A DNA stretch of 64,000 bases from Solimicrobium silvestre. Its GTDB lineage: Bacteria > Pseudomonadota > Gammaproteobacteria > Burkholderiales > Burkholderiaceae_D. The stretch lies in NCBI RefSeq assembly GCF_002976435.1, contig NZ_PUGF01000007.1, forward strand, positions 146,619 to 210,618. The letters run 5' to 3'. The translations under genes were made by a program, and so were the position numbers. The notes beneath the pieces were generated by a model that saw nothing but the letters and a program-made list of their open reading frames with translations, was not told where the DNA came from and made no database searches. Every line of letters starts with the position of its first letter. Within the stretch, counting starts at the first letter, position 1. Of the stretch, positions 35,255 to 43,806 are shown piece after piece.

Positions 35255-36700
35255 TCAACCAACCCTGCCGTAATTATCCTCATAGCGCACGATATCGTCC
35301 TCACCCAAGTAACTGCCAGACTGCACCTCAATGATTTCAAGTGGAATTGAACCGGGGTTTGAGAGTCGATGCACCTCGCCAAGCGGGATATAGGTAGATT
35401 GATTTTCTGTCAGCAGAGTGACTTTATCGCCACAAGTAATTTCTGCAGTTCCTCTCACAACAACCCAGTGCTCTGCACGGTGATGATGTTTTTGCAGGCT
35501 AATCTTGGCACCCGGTTTCACTTGAATCTGTTTTACTTTGAACCGCTCCCCTTCGACTATGCTGTCGTACCAACCCCAAGGGCGGTTAACTTTTCTGTGC
35601 GTGTTGTGTTCCAGCCTATTTTGCTTTTCTAGCGCATCTACTATTTTTTTAACCTGCTGGCTTTGAGCTCTATCGGCAACCAGCACGGCATCGGCCGTTT
35701 CCACAATCACCAAATTGTTAACACCCACTGCACTGACCAGCCGTTTTGATGAATAGATCAGGCTATTACTCGTATCTGAATGCAGCACATCGCCATGCAC
35801 CACGTTGCCATTTGCGTCTTGCTCGCCCACCATCCACACAGCGCTCCATGCGCCGAGATCATTCCAGCCTGCGCTAAGCGGCACCATATGGATGGCAACT
35901 TCGGAGCCAGGGCATTTTTCCATAACAGCGTAATCAATGGATGCGCTTGGAATCTGTTCAAACGCGGCTTTGCCAGGTCGAATAAATGCAAAATCTTCCG
36001 ATTTGCCAAGCCAGGCTTGTTGCGTTGCGGTTTCTATATCGGGCCGGAAATGTTTAATAGCGGCGAGCCAGGTGCTTGCTTTGAGGACAAAAATGCCGCT
36101 ATTCCACGTATAGTCGCCACTTTCCAGAAATTGCTGTGCAGTTTTAAGATCGGGCTTTTCAGTAAATTGCGTCACTGTGTATTCACCATTACGCCCCAAT
36201 TCACCCTCGAAATTGATATAGCCGAAACCTGTTTCCGGCCTGTCGGGTGTAATGCCGAGAATTGCTATCGCACCTTCTGCGGCGATACGCACGCACTGCT
36301 GTAATGCTTTGATATACGCCCCATCATCCGTAATAGTTTGGTCTGCCGGAATGACGGCCAAAATCGGATCGCTCCCGTTAGCCATTGCATGCAGTGCGGC
36401 AAATGTTAGCGCTGGGGCGGTATTACGCCCTACCGGTTCGAGCAGCAACGTTGCTTTAATTGACTTCATCTCACGCAGTTGCTCAAGCGCTAAAAAGCGA
36501 TGCTCTTCATTGGTCACCACCAAGGTGTCAGCAAGCAGAATATCAGTGCAGGCAATGCTATTGATGCGTGAAATGGCTTGTTGAAATAAACTGTTTGTAC
36601 CGGATAACACCAAAAATTGTTTGGGGAAACCAGCGCGTGACAAAGGCCAAAGTCTAGTTCCTGAACCACCGCAAAGAATTACTGGAGTGACTGTGTTCAT
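35255..36700 (-). CDS. manC: Mannose-1-phosphate guanylyltransferase / mannose-6-phosphate isomerase
   Basis: A 481-residue bifunctional AlgA/CpsB-type enzyme. The N-terminal nucleotidyltransferase domain (1-290) has LCGGSGTRLWPLSRAGFPKQF in two conserved pieces and the FTEKPD motif. The C-terminal type II PMI cupin (about 350-475) contains NRPWGWYDSI, KVKQIQVKPGAKISLQKHHHRAEHW in pieces, and EVHRLSNPG. It makes GDP-mannose for the polysaccharide, so mannose or a derivative is probably one sugar of the EPS. GGGGAA precedes the ATG. It is followed by no other sugar gene on its strand. Confidence 0.93.
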   Translation of the reverse strand: MNTVTPVILCGGSGTRLWPLSRAGFPKQFLVLSGTNSLFQQAISRINSIACTDILLADTLVVTNEEHRFLALEQLREMKSIKATLLLEPVGRNTAPALTFAALHAMANGSDPILAVIPADQTITDDGAYIKALQQCVRIAAEGAIAILGITPDRPETGFGYINFEGELGRNGEYTVTQFTEKPDLKTAQQFLESGDYTWNSGIFVLKASTWLAAIKHFRPDIETATQQAWLGKSEDFAFIRPGKAAFEQIPSASIDYAVMEKCPGSEVAIHMVPLSAGWNDLGAWSAVWMVGEQDANGNVVHGDVLHSDTSNSLIYSSKRLVSAVGVNNLVIVETADAVLVADRAQSQQVKKIVDALEKQNRLEHNTHRKVNRPWGWYDSIVEGERFKVKQIQVKPGAKISLQKHHHRAEHWVVVRGTAEITCGDKVTLLTENQSTYIPLGEVHRLSNPGSIPLEIIEVQSGSYLGEDDIVRYEDNYGRVG

Positions 36701-36729
36701 TGCTGATTCCCCTTTGATATTGTTTTTTA

Positions 36730-38526
36730 CTATGACTCAATTTTTTCGCGCAAATGTATCAGCAGCACCAACAAATAAAACACGATACTCATACGAGGAA
36801 AATCGAACAGACTATCCACCATCCCTACCGTCAAAAAACCAATCAGTGCCGAAGCCAGCAATGCCGCTGGAAAAGCCTTTTCATCAGCGCGCCGCACCAG
36901 TATGACTGCGCTGTAAATCAATAACGCTGACATCAGTATTAAACCGAACCAACCCTGTTCAAAATAAAGTTGCAGAGCCAGGTTTTTGAAATGCCACGGT
37001 AGGTGGTTTTCAGTGGAGAAAAACCAGTTCTGCATGCCTTGTGCAAAATCGCCATTAGCGATCAACTCATCACCGTTCGGTGCGCGTAAAGAAACCGAGG
37101 CAATGTCGATAACGCTACCGTCATTAAAATTCACTAGCGACAATTTGCGCGGGGCGCGCGAATGCCAAGACTGATCTCGTAATTGCTTGGTATCGATAGA
37201 AAGTGTAAATGTTTGCCAGTCAGTTGCGTCACCGGGCTTCACTACTTTCCACAGGCACTGCTCGGGATATAGCATCCATTTTTGACATAAGGGCAGATAC
37301 AATTCCGCGTTCGGATCTTTACTACGCACGACTATTTTCAGGATGTAAAGCTTATCCGGCTGCACATCAACCACTTGCTCGAAATAGAGTGGATCTCCTC
37401 CAGTCAAGTGCAAATAATTGTGCTCATCTTCACGCATGAAACGGTACTCAGATATGTTGGCTGCCGGAACACGCTGAACATACAATCCCGGCAGACGCCC
37501 CTGCCCCATGCCGAACAGTTTGACTGGCAACCCTTGATCCATAATGTCCAGAATCTGGTGCCAATGCGCTACGCGTAAATTCATGTCACGTTGCATATTT
37601 CCGGCGCGCCAGTGCATAGGCGTATTAATTAAAGAAAACCATAAACCCACGCCAATGAGTAGCAGTACCAGCATGGTAATAAAAATATGCCGCATTCTTT
37701 GCATGACACTGCGATGTGGCAGCATTCCAGCCAGAAGTACGATGCTGGCTAAGATCAACGCTAAATAACCGCCACGGGCATAGGTGACTAGCATGGCATA
37801 ACAGGCGATTAAAAAAATTAGCGAAGCGGATAACTTAAGCGCCCAATGTCGGCTGTGTATCCCCCACCACAAAACAAAAGGCATGGCCGTTGCAAAATAG
37901 GCTTCAATGTAAGCACCGCCTGTATGCATGCCGGAAAACAAGCCGACCACGCGATAGCCGCTATGGAAATTCCACAAGCCAGTCATGCTAATACGCTCCC
38001 AAGCCACCGCAAGCCCAGCGCCTAATACGCCCAAACTCATGCCGAAAGCGATGCGGTAAAACGTCTTGTCAGCGTCGCGTTGCAAATCACCCGCTAGCAG
38101 CGGCAACAGCAGCAACGCAAACCCTAATCCCTTGCCAACCCTGAGCGCATTGTAGGGGCTGTAATAATTATTAAAAGAATTGCTGTCCAAAGCCGGAAAT
38201 GGCCAAGCGCCCATTATCGTTGCGACAAGGCCCGCCAAACCAACCGCCCAAAATAGCGCAGTAGCGGTAGTGGTCATGCCGAAATAGGTATTTTTTAATT
38301 CGCCCAGCCCTCTACGGGCAAGTACCGTGATAACGGTAAGCAGCAGGAGCAAATCAAATTCATCAAAGAAAAATTGACCAGTCCACGGCGCAAAATCCAA
38401 GACGGGTAAGGCGGCCAATAAAATGGGCAGCCAAGTTTGTGGCCAGCGCCACAAAAACAGCACATAGCCCCCGTAAATCAAGAGAAGCCAAAGCGCGATT
38501 GGATGAATACTAAGACTTGATAACAT
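36730..38526 (-). CDS. Wzy/WaaL-like O-antigen ligase family membrane protein with an inserted extracytoplasmic domain
   Basis: A 598-residue protein from the ATG at 38524-38526 (a TTG at 38544 would add six residues). About twelve hydrophobic helices include the Wzy_C-type block. Between the last helices lies a ~170-residue soluble segment with YFEQVVDVQPDKLYILKI, DWQTFTLSID and the LIANGDFAQGMQNWFF signature resembling a carbohydrate-binding module. The final helices return to the membrane. Exosortase-linked relatives are thought to ligate or polymerise glycans. It is co-oriented with manC, 29 bp apart, and probably works on the locus EPS. Confidence 0.7.
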   Translation of the reverse strand: MLSSLSIHPIALWLLLIYGGYVLFLWRWPQTWLPILLAALPVLDFAPWTGQFFFDEFDLLLLLTVITVLARRGLGELKNTYFGMTTTATALFWAVGLAGLVATIMGAWPFPALDSNSFNNYYSPYNALRVGKGLGFALLLLPLLAGDLQRDADKTFYRIAFGMSLGVLGAGLAVAWERISMTGLWNFHSGYRVVGLFSGMHTGGAYIEAYFATAMPFVLWWGIHSRHWALKLSASLIFLIACYAMLVTYARGGYLALILASIVLLAGMLPHRSVMQRMRHIFITMLVLLLIGVGLWFSLINTPMHWRAGNMQRDMNLRVAHWHQILDIMDQGLPVKLFGMGQGRLPGLYVQRVPAANISEYRFMREDEHNYLHLTGGDPLYFEQVVDVQPDKLYILKIVVRSKDPNAELYLPLCQKWMLYPEQCLWKVVKPGDATDWQTFTLSIDTKQLRDQSWHSRAPRKLSLVNFNDGSVIDIASVSLRAPNGDELIANGDFAQGMQNWFFSTENHLPWHFKNLALQLYFEQGWFGLILMSALLIYSAVILVRRADEKAFPAALLASALIGFLTVGMVDSLFDFPRMSIVFYLLVLLIHLREKIES

Positions 38527-38727
38527 GTCACCAAAATTAGGCAAATACTATGTTAATTATCAGGAGGAGATGGTTACCCAGTTCTTCATATTATGTTGCG
38601 TATTGAAATTATTCTATGCGAAATGCTAACAGAAGCGACTCAAATTTGCTAAGCTGACTTCATCAAGTTGTACAAATAAGCGTAGCAGAGATACAGAAAC
38701 AAAGAACAATTTTAATGATTGTGCTCA

Positions 38728-39534
38728 ATGAATCTCACCAACTCTACCCCCCGTATTTCCCTCGCACGGCGCGCTAAATTACTGGTGCTATATTGCCTTT
38801 TTTTAACTCTTGCCAAGCCTCTTTACGCCAGCGACTTTAGTGACGTGATCAAGGCGATTAAGCCATCGGTGGTCGCCATAGGCTCTGTACAAAAAACCCG
38901 CAGCCCAGCCATTAGCTTTAAAGGAACAGGATTTGCGGTAGGCGACGGGCTGACTATTATTACCAATGCCCATGTGATCAATACGCCTTTAAATGCTGCT
39001 GAACAGGAAACGCTAGGAGTGTTAATCGAGCGGAAAGGCGATACGCCGGAATTCCGGACGGCGGTAATTACGGCCGTTGATGAAGAGCATGACCTGGCCC
39101 GATTAACCATCGGCGGAACTCCGCTACCAGCACTAACTTTAGGAGATATTAGCCAAGTCGACGAAGGCCAGTCGATCGCCTTTACCGGATTTCCTCTGGG
39201 TATAGTCCTTGGATTTCAGCACGTAACCCATCAAGGAATCATTTCTGCTCTCACGCCAATTGTCAGGCCAGCTCTGACTGCACTGCAACTGAATCCCAAA
39301 ATGGCAGCGCAATTACGCCGCACTCCTTTTATCGTCCTCCAACTGGATGCAACCGCTTACCCGGGCAACAGTGGCAGCCCACTCTTTGACCCACAAAACG
39401 GCAAAGTACTCGGTGTCATCAACATGGTTTTTGTTAAAGGATTAAAAGAAGCGGCCATTACAAATCCGAGCGGTATCAGCTATGCGATTCCAGTTAATTA
39501 TGTCAGCGACATTCTTAAATTAAAAGTTCCGTGA
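38728..39534 (+). CDS. Exported trypsin-like serine protease (HtrA/DegP-like, without PDZ)
   Basis: A 268-residue protein. The ATG at 38728 is preferred over the upstream TTG frame. A signal peptide (~1-37) leads to the trypsin fold with His in TNAHVI, Asp in HDLARL and Ser in AYPGNSGSPL, the S1C triad in order. There is no PDZ domain, so it is shorter than DegP. It probably acts in the periplasm on misfolded or surface proteins. Divergent from the ligase gene. 38527-38727 is the shared upstream region. Confidence 0.85.
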   Translation: MNLTNSTPRISLARRAKLLVLYCLFLTLAKPLYASDFSDVIKAIKPSVVAIGSVQKTRSPAISFKGTGFAVGDGLTIITNAHVINTPLNAAEQETLGVLIERKGDTPEFRTAVITAVDEEHDLARLTIGGTPLPALTLGDISQVDEGQSIAFTGFPLGIVLGFQHVTHQGIISALTPIVRPALTALQLNPKMAAQLRRTPFIVLQLDATAYPGNSGSPLFDPQNGKVLGVINMVFVKGLKEAAITNPSGISYAIPVNYVSDILKLKVP

Positions 39535-39929
39535 TTTTTGAAGGCTGGATTTTGTCAGTGTTTTTTCAAAAATAAACGATGAACTGAGCACTAATTCCGA
39601 CAATTTAGGCCAATTCCATATACCCCCCTGTTTTTTTATAATATTTAACGTATCGAATGGGTTTCCCATCGATTAAAAATACGCTTTTCGATAGTTTATT
39701 ATTAACCCAATACAAGGTTTAGCCTCTACAGTTAAAAGTTAATTTTTATACTACGGTATATTGAGATAAAAACATCAAAATAACTCATGCTTTAAGGCAA
39801 TTTTAAGTACAAAATACCACGATTTAACGCTCACCTTTCCCCCGTTGCCCTGAGTAACTATTCCCAGATTGTGGATTTTTAATGCATCTGATATATTCAT
39901 TCGACCTCACCGCAAAAGTAGACATTCAA

Positions 39930-41213
39930 ATGAATACAACAGTTGGCGTAGTAGGGCTTGGCTATGTAGGACTCCCGTTGGCTGTCGAGTTCGGGAAAAA
40001 AATTAAGACGGTCGGCTTCGATCTTTCCGAAAAAAAAGTGTCAAACTTTCACAAGTTTATTGACGCTAACGGAGAGTTATCTATTGAAGAGATGCGTGCT
40101 GCTGAGTATTTAACCACCAGCACCGATCCAAGCACCTTGTCCTGCGCCGACTTCATCGTCATTGCGGTGCCAACACCAGTCGACTTTGCCCATAACCCTG
40201 ACTTCACACCACTGCGCGGTGCCAGCGAAACAGTCGGCAGAAATATGAAACGCGGCGCGATTGTCGTCTACGAATCCACCGTTTATCCCGGCGCCACCGA
40301 AGAGATCTGTATTCCCATCCTGGAGCGCTTTTCCGGCATGAAATGGAAGCAAGACTTCCATGTCGGCTTCTCTCCAGAACGCATCAATCCCGGCGACAAA
40401 GAACATGCCTTACCCAACATCATCAAAGTAGTTTCCGGCGACGATGCAGACACGCTGGACAAAATTGCGACGCTCTATGAAACCATCATCAAAGCAGGTG
40501 TTTATCGCGCCTCCAACATCAAGGTAGCCGAAGCGGCCAAGGTAATTGAGAACACCCAGCGCGATTTAAATATTGCCCTAATGAATGAGTTGTCGATTAT
40601 TTTCGACATGATCGGTATTGATACGCTTGAAGTCTTACAGGCCGCCGGTACCAAATGGAATTTCCTCAATTTCAGACCGGGCTTAGTTGGCGGCCACTGC
40701 ATCGGCGTTGATCCCTATTACCTGACCCATAAAGCCGACATGCTTGGCTACCATCCGCAAGTGATACTGGCTGGCAGGCGCATTAACGATGGCATGGCCA
40801 AGTTTATTGCCGAGAAAGTGGTCAAAGAAATTATTAAGGCTAACCACCACGTTAAAGGTTGCATCGTTAATGTTATGGGGCTGACTTTCAAAGAAAATTG
40901 TCCAGACTTACGCAACTCCAAAGTCGCCGACATGATTTACGAATTACAAACCTATGGCGTGGAAGTACATGTGCATGACCCAATCGCCGATGCCGGGGAA
41001 GCCCAGCATGAATATGGATTAAAGCTGGACAGCTGGGCGGAATTACCCAAAGCCACCGTCACTATCGCCGCTGTCTCACACCACGAATTGCTGCAACGTC
41101 CTTTATCTGATTACCAATCCAAGTCTCTTCCCAACGCCTGCTTCGTCGACATCAAGTCACAATATGATCGCTCCGCATTGACTGCGGCAGGTTTTACTAT
41201 CTGGCGTCTCTAA
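39930..41213 (+). CDS. UDP-N-acetylhexosamine dehydrogenase (WbpO/TviB-like)
   Basis: A 427-residue nucleotide-sugar dehydrogenase. The ATG at 39930 gives the family-standard start ([18 protein letters not shown]). An ATG at 39882 would add 16 residues of unrelated sequence. Motifs: Rossmann GxGxx[10 protein letters not shown], and the catalytic Cys in [14 protein letters not shown]. It oxidises UDP-GlcNAc or UDP-GalNAc to the uronic acid. The epimerase gene follows 34 bp downstream, the usual Vi-antigen type pair. 39535-39929 contains no gene. Confidence 0.9.
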   Translation: MNTTVGVVGLGYVGLPLAVEFGKKIKTVGFDLSEKKVSNFHKFIDANGELSIEEMRAAEYLTTSTDPSTLSCADFIVIAVPTPVDFAHNPDFTPLRGASETVGRNMKRGAIVVYESTVYPGATEEICIPILERFSGMKWKQDFHVGFSPERINPGDKEHALPNIIKVVSGDDADTLDKIATLYETIIKAGVYRASNIKVAEAAKVIENTQRDLNIALMNELSIIFDMIGIDTLEVLQAAGTKWNFLNFRPGLVGGHCIGVDPYYLTHKADMLGYHPQVILAGRRINDGMAKFIAEKVVKEIIKANHHVKGCIVNVMGLTFKENCPDLRNSKVADMIYELQTYGVEVHVHDPIADAGEAQHEYGLKLDSWAELPKATVTIAAVSHHELLQRPLSDYQSKSLPNACFVDIKSQYDRSALTAAGFTIWRL

Positions 41214-41247
41214 TTTTTGCTACCGGCGAACGAATTTAAGGCTGACT

Positions 41248-42285
41248 ATGACTACTTATCATGAAGTCCAACAAAAACTGAAGCAGCAACAATCGTGTTG
41301 GCTGATTACTGGCGTGGCAGGCTTCATTGGTTCCAACTTATTGGAAACACTGTTAAAGCTAAATCAAAAAGTAGTCGGACTGGATAATTTTTCTACGGGC
41401 TATCAGCATAATCTTGATCAGGTGCGAGAACTGGTCGGTAGCAGCGCCTGGAGCAATTTCACCTTTATCAAAGGCGACATCTGCAACCTTAACGACTGCC
41501 AGCAAGCATGCGCTGGCGTTGACTACGTGCTGCATCATGCTGCGTTAGGATCGGTGCCACGCTCAATAGAAGACCCCTTGCTCACCAACGCCAGCAATGT
41601 CACCGGCTACATCAACATGCTGGTTGCGGCGCGCGATCATCAGGTAAAACGTTTTGTCTATGCCGCTTCCAGCTCAACCTACGGCGACCATCCTGATTTA
41701 CCAAAAGTAGAATCCGTAATCGGCAAGCCCTTGTCGCCCTACGCGGTGACCAAGTACGTCAATGAGCTGTACGCCGATGTTTTTCAACGATGCTATGGCA
41801 TCTCGTCGATAGGCTTGCGCTACTTTAATGTGTTTGGCCCACGGCAAGATCCCAACGGCGCTTATGCCGCCGTCATCCCGCAATGGATCGCCGCGCTGAT
41901 TCAAAACCGCGCTCTGTACATTAATGGCGACGGCGAAACAACCAGAGATTTCTGCTACGTAGAAAACGTTGTGCAAGCAAATATTTTGGCGGCACTGACC
42001 ACCGATAGTGCTGCCATTAACCAGGTCTACAATGTGGCGCTGAACGACAGCACTAGTTTGAACCAGCTATACCAAATGATGCGCGCTGCGCTGATAGACA
42101 GCTTTGCTCACATTCGCGAACATCAACCGAGTTTTCAAACTTTCCGTGCTGGCGATATCCGCCATTCTCAAGCCGATATTTCCAAAGCGCGCGAATTGCT
42201 CGGCTACGCTCCAGCGTATCGGGTTGATCAAGGACTCAGCAAAGCAATGGACTGGTACAAACACGACTTGGCGAACAGAAATTAA
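41248..42285 (+). CDS. UDP-N-acetylglucosamine 4-epimerase (WbpP/TviC-like)
   Basis: A 345-residue short-chain epimerase. NAD-binding [13 protein letters not shown] is near residue 20, with the SDR Ser in [10 protein letters not shown] and the Tyr-Lys pair in [13 protein letters not shown]. The N-terminal extension ([18 protein letters not shown]) is typical of the WbpP group. With the dehydrogenase it supplies UDP-GalNAc-uronate for the polysaccharide. It forms an operon with the dehydrogenase before it and the acetyltransferase-like gene after it. Confidence 0.92.
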   Translation: MTTYHEVQQKLKQQQSCWLITGVAGFIGSNLLETLLKLNQKVVGLDNFSTGYQHNLDQVRELVGSSAWSNFTFIKGDICNLNDCQQACAGVDYVLHHAALGSVPRSIEDPLLTNASNVTGYINMLVAARDHQVKRFVYAASSSTYGDHPDLPKVESVIGKPLSPYAVTKYVNELYADVFQRCYGISSIGLRYFNVFGPRQDPNGAYAAVIPQWIAALIQNRALYINGDGETTRDFCYVENVVQANILAALTTDSAAINQVYNVALNDSTSLNQLYQMMRAALIDSFAHIREHQPSFQTFRAGDIRHSQADISKARELLGYAPAYRVDQGLSKAMDWYKHDLANRN

Positions 42286-42336
42286 ACCGGATAATTTATT
42301 AGTTTGCAAACCGGATATGCGCTTCACAGCCGCGCT

Positions 42337-43446
42337 ATGACACAGGTATGCGTCTATACCAACTTTGACGCTCTCCCCGCTGCCTACCGTGCATTGTTCG
42401 ATGCATCCTGTCAGCGCGACGGTTTTTTTCTAAGCTGGCCGTGGTTCCATAATTTAAGCCGCAAGGGAATGGAAGCCAGTCTAAATTTACGCATTTATGG
42501 CGTTGAATCAAGCGAATTACAATCACACATTCAATCAGAAACACCTCAGCTAAAAGCGCATCTAGCCCTGCCAATGTGTTTTAGCGCATCCAGCCATAAC
42601 CCGTTGCAACCTAACACCTTGCGCGCCGTTGCCACATATTATTCATCGTTGTTTGGCCCCGTCTTTACCGAACTCAACACAGAACAGCACCTGCATACGC
42701 TGATTACGTTTATCGCTGGCGAACTCCCGCGCTGGGACATCGTTGACATGCACCCACTACCCAACGACACGGCCTGGTTCCTAACTATGCAGCAAGCTTT
42801 CCGTCAGGCAGGGATGGCGGTTGATAGCTATTATTGCTTCGGAAATTGGTATCTTCAGGTACGACAAAGAACCTACCAGCAATACTTCGATGCGCTACCA
42901 TCCAAGCTGAAAAATACCGTGCTGCGTAAAACCCGTTTTCTGCAAAATGCCGGGCGCTTGCATTTAAAAATTGCCGCAACTATTCCCGATGTGGAAATAG
43001 TTACAGCAGCCTATATGAACGTATATAAAAATAGCTGGAAGCATCCCGAACCTTTTCCTGACTTTATCCCAGGATGGCTGGCGGAAAGCGCTGCACAAGG
43101 ATGGTTACGCCTGGGGCTAGCTTACGTAGACGGCAAACCTGTTGCAGCACAAATATGGTTAGTACAACAAGGCAAAGCGTCTATCTACAAACTGGCGTAC
43201 GACCAGCAATTCGCCCACTACTCTATCGGCTCCATACTCACCGCCCATATGATGCAACACGTGATTGATGTCGATCGCGTTGATGAGGTCGACTATCTGA
43301 CTGGCGATGAAATCTACAAACAAGACTGGATGTCGGATCGCCGGGAGCGCTGGGGAATTATTGCCTTTAATCGCGCCAGTGTAAAAGGCCGGTTGGCTTA
43401 CTACTACCACTTGGCACGGCGTTACGCGAAACGCTTCCATAAATAG
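42337..43446 (+). CDS. BcsL/CelD-like acetyltransferase
   Basis: A 369-residue protein of the Acetyltransf_6/BcsL type (GNAT fold in the C-terminal half). It has FFLSWPWFHNL at the N-terminus and the C-terminal block PVAAQIWLVQQGKASIYKLAYDQQF (pieces) with YSIGSILTAHMM, then EVDYLTGDEIYKQDWM. Such proteins modify sugars or transfer acyl groups in exopolysaccharide synthesis. The start ATG at 42337 is 52 bp after the epimerase stop. No Shine-Dalgarno is obvious. It is probably the last gene of the sugar operon. Confidence 0.78.
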   Translation: MTQVCVYTNFDALPAAYRALFDASCQRDGFFLSWPWFHNLSRKGMEASLNLRIYGVESSELQSHIQSETPQLKAHLALPMCFSASSHNPLQPNTLRAVATYYSSLFGPVFTELNTEQHLHTLITFIAGELPRWDIVDMHPLPNDTAWFLTMQQAFRQAGMAVDSYYCFGNWYLQVRQRTYQQYFDALPSKLKNTVLRKTRFLQNAGRLHLKIAATIPDVEIVTAAYMNVYKNSWKHPEPFPDFIPGWLAESAAQGWLRLGLAYVDGKPVAAQIWLVQQGKASIYKLAYDQQFAHYSIGSILTAHMMQHVIDVDRVDEVDYLTGDEIYKQDWMSDRRERWGIIAFNRASVKGRLAYYYHLARRYAKRFHK

Positions 43447-43562
43447 TTTCAAGGCAGTTTCCATGTTGCAATATTTATGGTGAATGAAAAAATGCTGCGA
43501 TGTTGTAAAAATGCACCTATAAATAATCAGGGTGCAATCATAAAAATACACATTGCAAGGCA

Positions 43563-43577
43563 TGGCGCAGGGCTTGC
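43563..43577 (+). promoter_or_regulatory. Possible sigma-54 promoter upstream of prsT
   Basis: TGGCGCAGGGCTTGC has GG-N10-GC spacing and a TTGC -12 element. It lies about 230 bp before the TPR lipoprotein start in the 360-bp gap 43447-43806. The match is weaker than that at 34346 (TGGCGC rather than TGGCAC), so it is a candidate only. Confidence 0.3.
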
Positions 43578-43806
43578 CAGTAGAAAGCCAATCCAACTCA
43601 AAGAAAGTTAATAATTTCCACATTATTTCAACGAAAATTTAGTGTAATCTTCTCGATGTACAACAAGTACCACCTATCGAAAATAGCAACGCAACTCAAT
43701 GTAGCGGCAGCAAATTGTTCAAATCACCGAATTACCATCACCATTAACGCATTCAAACAACGTCACTAAACCGAGATTTTGACTTCCAGTCAAAAGGGGT
43801 AAAAAT

